From a virus, in IMG/VR virus record IMGVR_UViG_3300025652_000067, positions 1-62,028 of that record: a DNA stretch of 62,028 nucleotides; one strand, 5' to 3'. The notes beneath the pieces were generated by a model, which ran no database searches, had not been told where the DNA came from, and worked only from the letters and a program-made list of their open reading frames with translations. Made by a program: the position numbers and the translations under genes. This document shows, piece after piece, positions 1-5,732 of this stretch. The stretch's first letter is position 1. Each line of letters begins with the position of its first letter.

Positions 1-144
1 CACAAATACGTTACCATAACCTGTTGTTATATCCTCCCCTGCTTTATACCCTATCCCAGTATTTTCACCACCTAAAGCAGATCTACTAATATACCTTAAC
101 GCAAAATTACCAACAGCCACACATTTTTCAATATTATCGGAACC
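1..144. repeat. Terminal direct repeat, left copy
   Basis: Bases 1-144 are repeated at 61885-62028. I see one difference: base 18 is A here, and the matching base 61902 is T. Such an overlap in an assembled contig normally means the molecule is circular or circularly permuted, so the unique length is about 61,884 bp. The repeat lies inside a fibre gene, and joining the ends keeps that gene in frame. It is therefore more likely an assembly overlap than a physical long terminal repeat, though read depth would be needed to decide. Confidence 0.93.
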
Positions 145-624
145 TGAATTCATAGCAAACATACCAACAGTAGTGTTATTAGCACTATTACCTGTTATAT
201 TTGGAAATGCTGAAGCCCCAATAATTGTATTGTAGTTAGTGCCTAATACTCCTATTCCTGCTTGATGTCCAAAGACCGTATTATATTGACCTCCGCTTCC
301 TGTAGATGCAGCTTCAAATCCTATTCCTGTATTTTGTGTGCCGGTTTTTACACCTACATCTATAAATGAAGGGTTTGATCCTGCACCACCAGAAGTTAAT
401 ACTTGTCCAGCTGCTCCTATTGGTAGGTTAGTTAAAGTATTTGCATCTGTAAATACAGGCACAGCATATTGTACCCCCGACCCATCTATTGCCGATATTG
501 ACTCCTTAATATCTTGCATTGTGTAAACCTCTCTACTTGCATTGGCTAATGCTGATCCTCTCTCTGTAGTATCTACCGTAGACGATAAAGTGTGAAATTG
601 TTGTGCGTTAGGTATAATTGCCAT
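1..624 (-). CDS. Tail fibre with S74 chaperone, N-terminal part of a gene cut by the window ends
   Basis: The ATG at 624-622 starts a protein that runs to base 1 without a stop and continues in frame at 61884 (counting the 144-base overlap once) to the stop at 61096. The joined product is about 470 residues, nearly the same as its 471-residue neighbour. The first 40 residues (MAIIPNAQQFHTLSS, then ERGSA, ANASRE, TMQDI) match the other two fibres of this block and are probably the virion anchor. Glycine-rich GxxNT(G/T)IG repeats follow, typical of YadA-like head repeats. A Bacteroidetes -7 box at 653-660 lies just upstream. It is probably a receptor-binding fibre. Confidence 0.9.
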   Translation of the reverse strand, partial: MAIIPNAQQFHTLSSTVDTTERGSALANASREVYTMQDIKESISAIDGSGVQYAVPVFTDANTLTNLPIGAAGQVLTSGGAGSNPSFIDVGVKTGTQNTGIGFEAASTGSGGQYNTVFGHQAGIGVLGTNYNTIIGASAFPNITGNSANNTTVGMFAMNSGSDNIEKCVAVGNFALRYISRSALGGENTGIGYKAGEDITTGYGNVFV

Positions 625-652
625 AATTATTTTTTAGATTATTAAATATTTA

Positions 653-660
653 CAAAGATA
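653..660 (-). promoter_or_regulatory. Bacteroidetes-type -7 box, upstream of S74 fibre block
   Basis: The minus strand reads TATCTTTG, fitting the Bacteroidetes -7 consensus TAnnTTTG. It sits 29 bases before the ATG at 624 and immediately before the end of the preceding gene at 661. No convincing -33 TTTG is visible at the usual distance, so the call rests on the -7 box and its position. Confidence 0.6.
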
Positions 661-951
661 CTAATATTTTCCCTGTCTATTTTTAGGTGAAGACTTGGTG
701 CTTCCACCCTTACCTGCCCATAATTTTTTACACGCCCAATATCTCGCTGTTAGTTTTGATTTGGCTGTTCCGCACTTATGTCTTGCTCTAAAACTTTTTC
801 TTGCTGCTGCAGAATAATTATGCCCGTAACCCTTAGCTCCAAAGTGAATTAATTTTTCTCTACCACCCTCACAAGCTTTTACCATTTTCTTTTTACCTGG
901 TCTTGTAGATGGCCTCACTTTATTACATGGCATGTTTTTTTTAGTTGCCAT
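661..951 (-). CDS. Small basic cysteine-containing phage protein, unknown function
   Basis: 96 residues, strongly basic. Near the N-terminus it has PCNKVRPSTRPGKKKMVKAC, and later AARKSFRARHKCGTAKSKL and ARYWACKKLW. Four cysteines, in the PC, AC, KC and AC contexts, could bind a metal. I recognise this as a short protein type that recurs in environmental phage genomes without a known role. It is the last gene of the lysis/basic-protein block: its start is one base from the stop of the next gene upstream, and a promoter box follows directly. A virion or DNA-binding role is plausible from charge alone. Confidence 0.8.
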   Translation of the reverse strand: MATKKNMPCNKVRPSTRPGKKKMVKACEGGREKLIHFGAKGYGHNYSAAARKSFRARHKCGTAKSKLTARYWACKKLWAGKGGSTKSSPKNRQGKY

Positions 952-952
952 A

Positions 953-1192
953 TTACGCGTTTCTTACTTTTGCAGCACTAGTATTAGAAACAAATTGACG
1001 AGATCCACCTTGTCTCTTTTTTTTCTTAGCTGTTGCTGCTAATTGTTTTTTACTTAATCTTCTAGCTTTCGCTAATGGCAAACACCTATCCGGATTCTTT
1101 TTGTTTTTAGACGTACCACAAGGGCCTTTGATTTTACCATCGGTGCCGATACGAACCCATTTTTGTTTAACCCATTTTTTTAATTCGCCCAT
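953..1192 (-). CDS. Small basic phage protein, unknown function
   Basis: 79 residues. The N-terminal WVRIGTDGKIKGPCG is followed by CLPLAKARRLSKKQLAA and a lysine-rich stretch. Two cysteines lie about 14 residues apart. It resembles short proteins seen in many marine phages but has no known function. Its start overlaps the end of the HExxH gene upstream by 26 bases, which supports translation as part of the same minus-strand transcript. The charge suggests nucleic-acid or capsid-interior binding, but nothing in the sequence proves it. Confidence 0.8.
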   Translation of the reverse strand: MGELKKWVKQKWVRIGTDGKIKGPCGTSKNKKNPDRCLPLAKARRLSKKQLAATAKKKKRQGGSRQFVSNTSAAKVRNA

Positions 1193-1532
1193 TGTGTGCT
1201 TGTATTTCCCACGGCAAACTTCTGTCGTGTGTGTTAATCTTACTACTTGGTATTGTCTGAATTGGTGAAGTTATGCTTTCTCTATAATGATAATTGTTAT
1301 GATCAAAATGCAACAAGCCTAATCTAATTTGATCTAGATGAACTTGCTCATGCTTTACTGCCCTGCGTTTATTTGCAGGTGTTGCATCTTTATTTATCTC
1401 AATAACACCATTGGGATTTATTTGACCTAAAACTTTTTTAGACATTTTTTTTTCCACAACAATTCTATCTCCGTTAGAGAATTCTTTATTGTGTCCGAAA
1501 ACCTCATAAATATTTTTTAAATTAAATGCCAT
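1167..1532 (-). CDS. Small HExxH zinc metallopeptidase-like protein
   Basis: 121 residues. The sequence KHEQVHLDQI at about residues 60-69 contains HEQVH, the HExxH zinc motif of gluzincin-type peptidases. A later ELPW-like segment, LPWEIQAH at about residues 106-113, offers a glutamate or histidine as third ligand. The protein is far shorter than most such enzymes. It has no signal peptide, so it would act in the cytoplasm or inside the particle. It sits among basic small proteins and downstream of the lysis genes. The stop overlaps the next gene, and the start abuts the stop of 1532-1900. Catalytic activity is inferred from the motif only. Confidence 0.75.
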   Translation of the reverse strand: MAFNLKNIYEVFGHNKEFSNGDRIVVEKKMSKKVLGQINPNGVIEINKDATPANKRRAVKHEQVHLDQIRLGLLHFDHNNYHYRESITSPIQTIPSSKINTHDRSLPWEIQAHNGRIKKMG

Positions 1533-1900
1533 TACTTTTTCTTTCTCATAGCCATTTTAGGCTTCTTCTTAGCCATCACCATCCTAGGCGGTAAAGGGTC
1601 TCTCATTGTACTTCTTCCACCTATACGCTTATTTCTATCTTCTACATCTTGGCTTACTTTTGCTTCACCTTTTTTTCTAACTTTATCTAGTATAGCTTTT
1701 CGTTTAGCTCTTCCTTCTCCAGTACCTACTTTCTTTGTCACTTTAGGTTTCTTTTTCATAATCTTATTTTGGACATCAGAAGGTAGTGAATCGAAACCTT
1801 TATTCATTTTTGGATATTCCATAGATAGCTTAGGCATTTTTTTACCCATTGCCATTTTTACTTTTTGCACAGCATTAAGCATAGTTTTTTTCATTTTCAT
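1532..1900 (-). CDS. Lysine-rich basic protein, unknown function
   Basis: 122 residues with an extreme excess of lysine and arginine and many methionines. Examples are MKMKKTML at the start and MVMAKKKPKMAMRKKK at the end. It has no cysteines and no membrane segment. The composition is like a DNA-condensing or nucleoprotein tail, but no domain is recognised. The gene shares its last base with the start of the HExxH gene and belongs to a run of tightly packed small basic genes between 661 and 2218. Confidence 0.7.
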   Translation of the reverse strand: MKMKKTMLNAVQKVKMAMGKKMPKLSMEYPKMNKGFDSLPSDVQNKIMKKKPKVTKKVGTGEGRAKRKAILDKVRKKGEAKVSQDVEDRNKRIGGRSTMRDPLPPRMVMAKKKPKMAMRKKK

Positions 1901-1925
1901 GATTTATTTTTTTACTTGTTATTTA

Positions 1926-2084
1926 TTATTTTCCTTTTGCTTTCTTAGCATAGTTGGGATCTTTACAATATTTACTCGCGGCCATATTTGCATATGCTGA
2001 TGGGTATCTATCAAAAGTCCTTTTTGCCCAAGCTATTCCAGCTGGACATATTTTGTTTCCTTTTGTTCTTCCTTTTTTTGCCAT
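1926..2084 (-). CDS. 52-residue conserved-type phage protein, unknown function
   Basis: ATG at 2084-2082, stop TAA at 1928-1926. The protein begins MAKKGRTKGNKICPAGIAWA, continues KRTFDRYPSAYANMAASKYC and ends KDPNYAKKAKGK. The pattern C-x-x-G-x-x-WAK-x-(x)-F-x-x-YPSAYAN-x-x-A-x-x-YC is one I recognise from many uncultured marine phage genomes, always as a short basic protein of unknown role. Its start overlaps the stop of 2084-2218 (TAATG), indicating translational coupling. Two cysteines flank the conserved core. Confidence 0.8.
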   Translation of the reverse strand: MAKKGRTKGNKICPAGIAWAKRTFDRYPSAYANMAASKYCKDPNYAKKAKGK

Positions 2085-2218
2085 TACCCTTGACCTATGT
2101 TTAATTTTTTATACAATTTACTACTTTTTAATTTACTAGTTTTAGTCTTGGCGTGTATGCCAGGTCTTTTTTTTCTTACCTTTTTGTACTCAATAGGATT
2201 TATTACTCTTCTAGCCAT
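2084..2218 (-). CDS. 44-residue basic conserved-type phage protein
   Basis: ATG at 2218-2216, stop at 2086-2084. It contains RPGIHAKTKTSKLKSS, then KLYKKLNIGQG at the C-terminus. This HAKTKxSKxKxSKxYKK...GQG pattern recurs in environmental phages. The function is unknown. It is strongly basic and has no cysteines. It lies between the holin gene, whose stop overlaps its start by one base, and the 52-residue protein, so it is part of the same transcript as the lysis genes. Confidence 0.8.
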   Translation of the reverse strand: MARRVINPIEYKKVRKKRPGIHAKTKTSKLKSSKLYKKLNIGQG

Positions 2219-2676
2219 TATTTTTTAAATATACTCATTGCTTTTTCGCTCGACCTTCCTCCGAAATAGGCTAAAACCGTAGCCATCATCACATTCTCAA
2301 ATGTTGAATTCCAATTATCATGTATTGTAAAAGGTATGGTTTCAATACTGTCTAATATTCCAGCAAATGAAAAAACTACTATACACCATATTAGTACTAA
2401 TGGACGAACGTTTTTAGACATCCATGAGTCTGACATAGAATCAGCTTTCCATCTAGAAGTAATAGCTTCTATTTCTTTATTTTGTTGTTCAAATATTAAT
2501 TGCTGTAATTTAATTTTATCGTCAGCCGGAACGTCCGATTTAGTTATTTCAGCAATTGCTTCTTGTGGACTGGTAACACCTTGCAATATATTTCCTAATG
2601 TAGGGTTAATTACAGAAGCTGCGCCAAACAATAATTGCCCAACCGTTGTATTTTTAAAAGGTTTTTTAGAACTCAT
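2218..2676 (-). CDS. Holin, GTA 3TM-type
   Basis: 152 residues. The central part has ITSRWKADSMSDSWMSKNVR followed by a hydrophobic helix (PLVLIWCIVVFSFAGI), then a second hydrophobic stretch (VMMATVLAYFGG) and RSSEKAMSIFKK. The arrangement RWxxDxxSDSW...R-P followed by two membrane helices and GRSxEK is that of the 3TM holin family also found in gene transfer agents. It would open the inner membrane so that the endolysin can reach the cell wall. The next gene upstream is the M15 endolysin, overlapping by 4 bases (ATGA type), which supports the lysis role. Confidence 0.85.
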   Translation of the reverse strand: MSSKKPFKNTTVGQLLFGAASVINPTLGNILQGVTSPQEAIAEITKSDVPADDKIKLQQLIFEQQNKEIEAITSRWKADSMSDSWMSKNVRPLVLIWCIVVFSFAGILDSIETIPFTIHDNWNSTFENVMMATVLAYFGGRSSEKAMSIFKK

Positions 2677-3134
2677 ATTACTTTATATTTAGTTTTATCA
2701 TCTTCTTTATACGCCTTCAAACATCTGTTTCTATTTTCATCTTTTGATACATATGATACGTGAATCCAGTTGGGGTTCATGTCTGTACCAAACTCCCATA
2801 TCAATTGATCAAAGTCTAAATTCTCTCGTATATACATGAACATTTCAGCATTAGATTTGTATCCATATACATCATCCAAATCTATCGCTTGACCCTTACA
2901 ATGCTGGCTGGAACTAACTCCGCCAATAGCTTCATTCAAAGATGGTGACCTGAAAAATGAATTTACTTTTATCGGCCCACCAACCCAAGACCTTAAAGGC
3001 TCAAAGACCATTTCGGCAACTGTTGCCATTGATGCGATTTGAGTGGGGTTTGGTGTGTTGTCTATCTTTTTTCTTTTAGCCGTATTAGAATGTATAGCTT
3101 CTGCATACGTTATGTGATCACTAATTCTATTCAT
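2673..3134 (-). CDS. Endolysin, M15A-type peptidoglycan peptidase
   Basis: 153 residues. It has FFRSPSLNEAIGG, then SSQHCKGQAIDLDD and near the end NWIHVSY. In the M15A family the H-x(6)-D of the middle motif and the last histidine (WIHVS) bind zinc, and all are present. The enzyme would cleave peptide cross-links in host peptidoglycan at lysis. No signal peptide is seen, which fits holin-dependent release. The gene overlaps the holin by 4 bases and the small membrane protein upstream by 4 bases. Confidence 0.9.
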   Translation of the reverse strand: MNRISDHITYAEAIHSNTAKRKKIDNTPNPTQIASMATVAEMVFEPLRSWVGGPIKVNSFFRSPSLNEAIGGVSSSQHCKGQAIDLDDVYGYKSNAEMFMYIRENLDFDQLIWEFGTDMNPNWIHVSYVSKDENRNRCLKAYKEDDKTKYKVI

Positions 3135-3364
3135 AAATTTAATTTTAATATTAAATAAAATATCGCAGGTACACTAGAGTAAACAAAATCTAAAAACTCT
3201 GGATTACCCTTACCCATTCGCCAATCATAAATGATTTCTTTTGCTGCATACAAAGTTAAGGAAAAAATAAATCCGTAAATAGAGAATAAATAGATTAAGG
3301 GGAAAGCAGATATACCTCCCCAAAAAAAATGAAGGAGTTTATCGTTAGGTATTTTATTCATCAT
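3131..3364 (-). CDS. Small two-helix membrane protein of the lysis cassette
   Basis: 77 residues with KLLHFFWGGISAF near the N-terminus, a hydrophobic stretch (PLIYLFSIYGFIFSLTLYA), then KEIIYDWRMGKGNPEFLDF and a second hydrophobic stretch to the end. The pattern DKLLHF...KE..YD...G.G...DF resembles the YfiM/DUF2279-type proteins. The role is unknown. Position between endolysin and the secreted outer-membrane protein suggests envelope disruption, perhaps a spanin-like helper. Four-base overlaps at both ends. Confidence 0.75.
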   Translation of the reverse strand: MMNKIPNDKLLHFFWGGISAFPLIYLFSIYGFIFSLTLYAAKEIIYDWRMGKGNPEFLDFVYSSVPAIFYLILKLNL

Positions 3365-4590
3365 AATCTAAAGTTTATACCTACAGAAGATTGATAAATT
3401 TCAGAATCCCAAAACCTTGTATATTCACCCTCAACAAATACTCCAATATTTTTTGACAGCTTCCATCCAAATGAAATGCCTGCCTGCCAATCCTCCCATT
3501 GTTCTAAGTCTACATCTTGTCTTAATCCTCCGAGCCCCCAATTATTTCGATTTAAATAACTAAAAGATTCATCACCCTGTACATACTTGTGATACGGAAG
3601 TAAATATGATCCATACGCGTGTAGCCAAAAATTTCTTTTGTAATGGTACACATCAAATCCGACAATTGGACTGATAACACCAAATGTCTCTAGCTCACTC
3701 CAAATCTCTTCATTATATCGATTCATTAAATCTGCAAATACTGTATCCCTAAATTCTAAATCTGTATGAGCTACAACTTCACCTTGAGGATTTATCCAAT
3801 ACCAATCTGATATTTCATTTCCATTCTGATCTTCTTGTGTGTAATATATATCATCATAACCATATTCGAAACCCAAAGTATACCATGGGTTTATTGGCCA
3901 ACCATTTTCATCTGTTTCGTTAAGCCATATTTCTACCGGATTATATCCATAAGGGCGAATATGAGTGCGGTATATTGCGCCGGCAGATATAGATAGTTTT
4001 TTTCCTATTGGAAGTTTTGCTCTTAACTCTGCTGATTTGTAATTAAAATCTACTTTTCCTTGTTTTCTGCTTTCTATTTTTGCTACATGATACTTGCCGC
4101 TATGCTTTACAAAATACCTATGATTTGTAAAGACTTCGTCCCTAGACCTTTCTTTTTCATAATGTATTGTGTACTCTAAGCCATCAACGGGTGAGTTAGG
4201 TGCTGATAGTCCGATATTGTTTTCTGTGCCATCGTAGTAGTGTTTCCCTTTGATCTCGTAGTCAAAACGTGCTAACTTACGGATTCCAAAACCATAACGA
4301 TAATCAAAGTCGTAATAGTCGGTACCGTCAACTACAACAGGCGGGGCATATAAGTTACCATCGGGGTTGGTTCTTACAAAATAATCTTTAGGATTTTCTT
4401 TAGGGTTATCTACGTTTCCAGCCACATAAACAGTGCTGTATTTAAAAATATCCTTATAAATGTTTTTAAAAAAATCTTTTGCTTTATATTTTTTTACAAT
4501 CTTATCTTCTAGCTTTTTATCTGTATCTATAACCTGTGATGATACATTTAATGTAGATAGTATAATTATTAATGTTATTAATTGTTTCAT
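3361..4590 (-). CDS. Secreted outer-membrane beta-barrel-like protein
   Basis: 409 residues. An N-terminal signal peptide is evident: MKQLITLIIILSTLNVSSQ, with a likely cut after SSQ. The mature part is rich in Tyr, Trp, Gly and alternating polar/hydrophobic segments (YDFDYRYGFGIRKLARFDYE, ISAGAIYRTHIRPYG, WLHAYGSYLL, IGVFVEGEYTRFW). It ends in SVGINFRL, a terminal strand like those recognised for outer-membrane insertion. A phage-encoded barrel could change the host surface, for example to block superinfection, or help break the outer membrane at lysis. Neither role is proven. It lies in the lysis cassette with 2-4 base spacing to its neighbours. Confidence 0.7.
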   Translation of the reverse strand: MKQLITLIIILSTLNVSSQVIDTDKKLEDKIVKKYKAKDFFKNIYKDIFKYSTVYVAGNVDNPKENPKDYFVRTNPDGNLYAPPVVVDGTDYYDFDYRYGFGIRKLARFDYEIKGKHYYDGTENNIGLSAPNSPVDGLEYTIHYEKERSRDEVFTNHRYFVKHSGKYHVAKIESRKQGKVDFNYKSAELRAKLPIGKKLSISAGAIYRTHIRPYGYNPVEIWLNETDENGWPINPWYTLGFEYGYDDIYYTQEDQNGNEISDWYWINPQGEVVAHTDLEFRDTVFADLMNRYNEEIWSELETFGVISPIVGFDVYHYKRNFWLHAYGSYLLPYHKYVQGDESFSYLNRNNWGLGGLRQDVDLEQWEDWQAGISFGWKLSKNIGVFVEGEYTRFWDSEIYQSSVGINFRL

Positions 4591-4592
4591 AT

Positions 4593-4919
4593 TTAAAATT
4601 TACTTTCTATAATTTCTTCTATTTTGTTTTCTATTAATTCAATAGAGTTGTCAGGCAATTTTAAACTTATACCTGATTCTACTCTATAATATTCTTCATC
4701 ATTATAAAATAATATAATGGTTGGTATGTATTTAATATTGTATTTATTGAATTTGTCTTTGGAGTCAGACATATAGATAGTTTCAGAGTCATATCTAAAA
4801 CTTTTTAATTCAATCTCATTATCTTTAACAAAAGAGGCGCTAAACTGAACTATTTCAATATCAGTTTGAGCAAAAGTGACACATGTCAGGAAAAAGGCAA
4901 TTATTGCACATCTCATCAT
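4593..4919 (-). CDS. Secreted thioredoxin-fold-like protein lacking the CxxC site
   Basis: 108 residues. A signal peptide (MMRCAIIAFFLTCVTFAQ) is followed by IEIVQFSASFVKDNEIELK, then YNIKYIPTIILFYNDEEYYR. IPTIILF followed by an acidic turn and E-x-x-R matches the cis-proline and following strand of thioredoxin folds. The place where WCGPC would be (QFSASFVKDN) has no cysteine, so redox activity is unlikely. It would work in the periplasm as a binding or structural protein. It is the immediate upstream neighbour of the barrel-like protein (2 bases apart), suggesting a shared task. Confidence 0.65.
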   Translation of the reverse strand: MMRCAIIAFFLTCVTFAQTDIEIVQFSASFVKDNEIELKSFRYDSETIYMSDSKDKFNKYNIKYIPTIILFYNDEEYYRVESGISLKLPDNSIELIENKIEEIIESKF

Positions 4920-5218
4920 TTTTTGCTAATTTCATATAGTCTTTCGTCAATTTTATTTAGTTGTTGTTTTATTTCTTCCACTGATTTTTCTAAACCTTGC
5001 ACCTTTTCATTAGTGCTAGATATTTCTGAACGCACAAGCTCGTCCTTATAAGACCACTCAATTTTAGAAACTTCAGGCTCTGGTCTTTCCATAGCCAATG
5101 CTATATCTGACTTCAAAACAAAGTACATGCTAGTAAGAGAGATTACGCCGCCAACAATAATTCCTATTGTTTTTAAATCTAATCTTACCTCTGTTTCCTC
5201 GCTTATTTTTTGTGCCAT
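4916..5218 (-). CDS. Single-pass membrane protein with C-terminal coiled coil
   Basis: 100 residues. One hydrophobic helix at about residues 16-34 (IGIIVGGVISLTSMYFVLK) is followed by a polar linker and a heptad-like region from about 65 to 98 (STNEKVQGLEKSVEEIKQQL). Topology predicts a short cytoplasmic N-terminus and a periplasmic coiled coil, as in an inner-membrane spanin subunit. That is an inference, as no outer-membrane lipoprotein partner is seen. Four-base overlap with the secreted thioredoxin-like gene. Confidence 0.75.
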   Translation of the reverse strand: MAQKISEETEVRLDLKTIGIIVGGVISLTSMYFVLKSDIALAMERPEPEVSKIEWSYKDELVRSEISSTNEKVQGLEKSVEEIKQQLNKIDERLYEISKK

Positions 5219-5219
5219 T

Positions 5220-5633
5220 TTATTTCTTTTTACTTGCTGTTACCTTACTTTCTCCTTTAGTCACTGTAACATCTGTGTCAGTCACATCTACCTGCATAGG
5301 GTCGTCTTCCTTGTCTGAAAGTTCTTTAATTAAACTTTTTATTATTTCTAGTTCTGGCTTCTCCTCTTTTTCTTTAGCGCCAACAATATGTTGGAGTATA
5401 CCTATCAAAGCCATTGCTGCGGTAGAAACCAAACCAATAACTGCTGTTAATGCGCCACCTTCTAAAAACTGAGAACTGACTACACCTATTACAACGAGTA
5501 TAGTTATATAATTAATTGCATGCTTTCCTAAATGTTTCGATGCAATTTCTTTAGCTGTGCTTTTAGCATTGATTTTGTCAATTTCTATTTGAGCTAAGAT
5601 TTCTTCAGTTGTTTTTTTAGTGTAGAATTTCAT
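5220..5633 (-). CDS. Two-helix membrane protein, possible second holin/antiholin
   Basis: 137 residues. The charged N-terminal 35 residues are followed by two hydrophobic helices (YITILVVIGVVSSQFL and GALTAVIGLVSTAAMALIGI), then an acidic-to-basic soluble tail ending TASKKK. The hairpin topology and position at the head of the lysis operon fit a holin-type or phage membrane protein. No family was recognised. It is the first sizeable gene after the promoter box at 5723. Confidence 0.7.
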   Translation of the reverse strand: MKFYTKKTTEEILAQIEIDKINAKSTAKEIASKHLGKHAINYITILVVIGVVSSQFLEGGALTAVIGLVSTAAMALIGILQHIVGAKEKEEKPELEIIKSLIKELSDKEDDPMQVDVTDTDVTVTKGESKVTASKKK

Positions 5634-5642
5634 TTGATATTA

Positions 5643-5717
5643 TTATTTATTGTTTTCTACGTATTTGTATTCGACCTCTAAGTCATTAATCCAAGTAGTT
5701 GTTGTTGTGTATTTCAT
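5643..5717 (-). CDS. Possible 24-residue peptide at the head of the lysis operon
   Basis: ATG at 5717-5715 and TAA at 5645-5643 give MKYTTTTTWINDLEVEYKYV plus ENNK. It lies between the -7 box (5723-5730) and the membrane protein start at 5633. The transcript would begin almost at this ATG, so translation would be leaderless. It could be a genuine micro-gene or only leader RNA. The length is too small to judge from sequence alone. Confidence 0.35.
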   Translation of the reverse strand: MKYTTTTTWINDLEVEYKYVENNK

Positions 5718-5722
5718 ATTTA

Positions 5723-5730
5723 CAAAGATA
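5723..5730 (-). promoter_or_regulatory. Bacteroidetes-type -7 box, lysis/envelope operon
   Basis: The minus strand reads TATCTTTG (TAnnTTTG). It lies between the fibre gene ending at 5733 and the operon running from 5717 or 5633 down to 661. No clear -33 element is visible. The same TTTACAAAGATA context (plus strand) occurs at 649-660 and 14259-14270. Confidence 0.6.
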
Positions 5731-5732
5731 AT

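Noticed and set aside
1954-2139. Plus-strand hydrophobic ORF of 61 codons
   Set aside because: It is antisense to the two small conserved-type proteins at 1926-2084 and 2084-2218, which have recognisable family patterns and coupled starts.
4593-4919. Active thioredoxin or disulfide isomerase
   Set aside because: The CxxC active site is missing; only fold-level similarity remains.
5127-5472. Plus-strand hydrophobic ORFs opposite the membrane genes
   Set aside because: They are the antisense of two well-supported membrane-protein genes, with no promoter or start context of their own.
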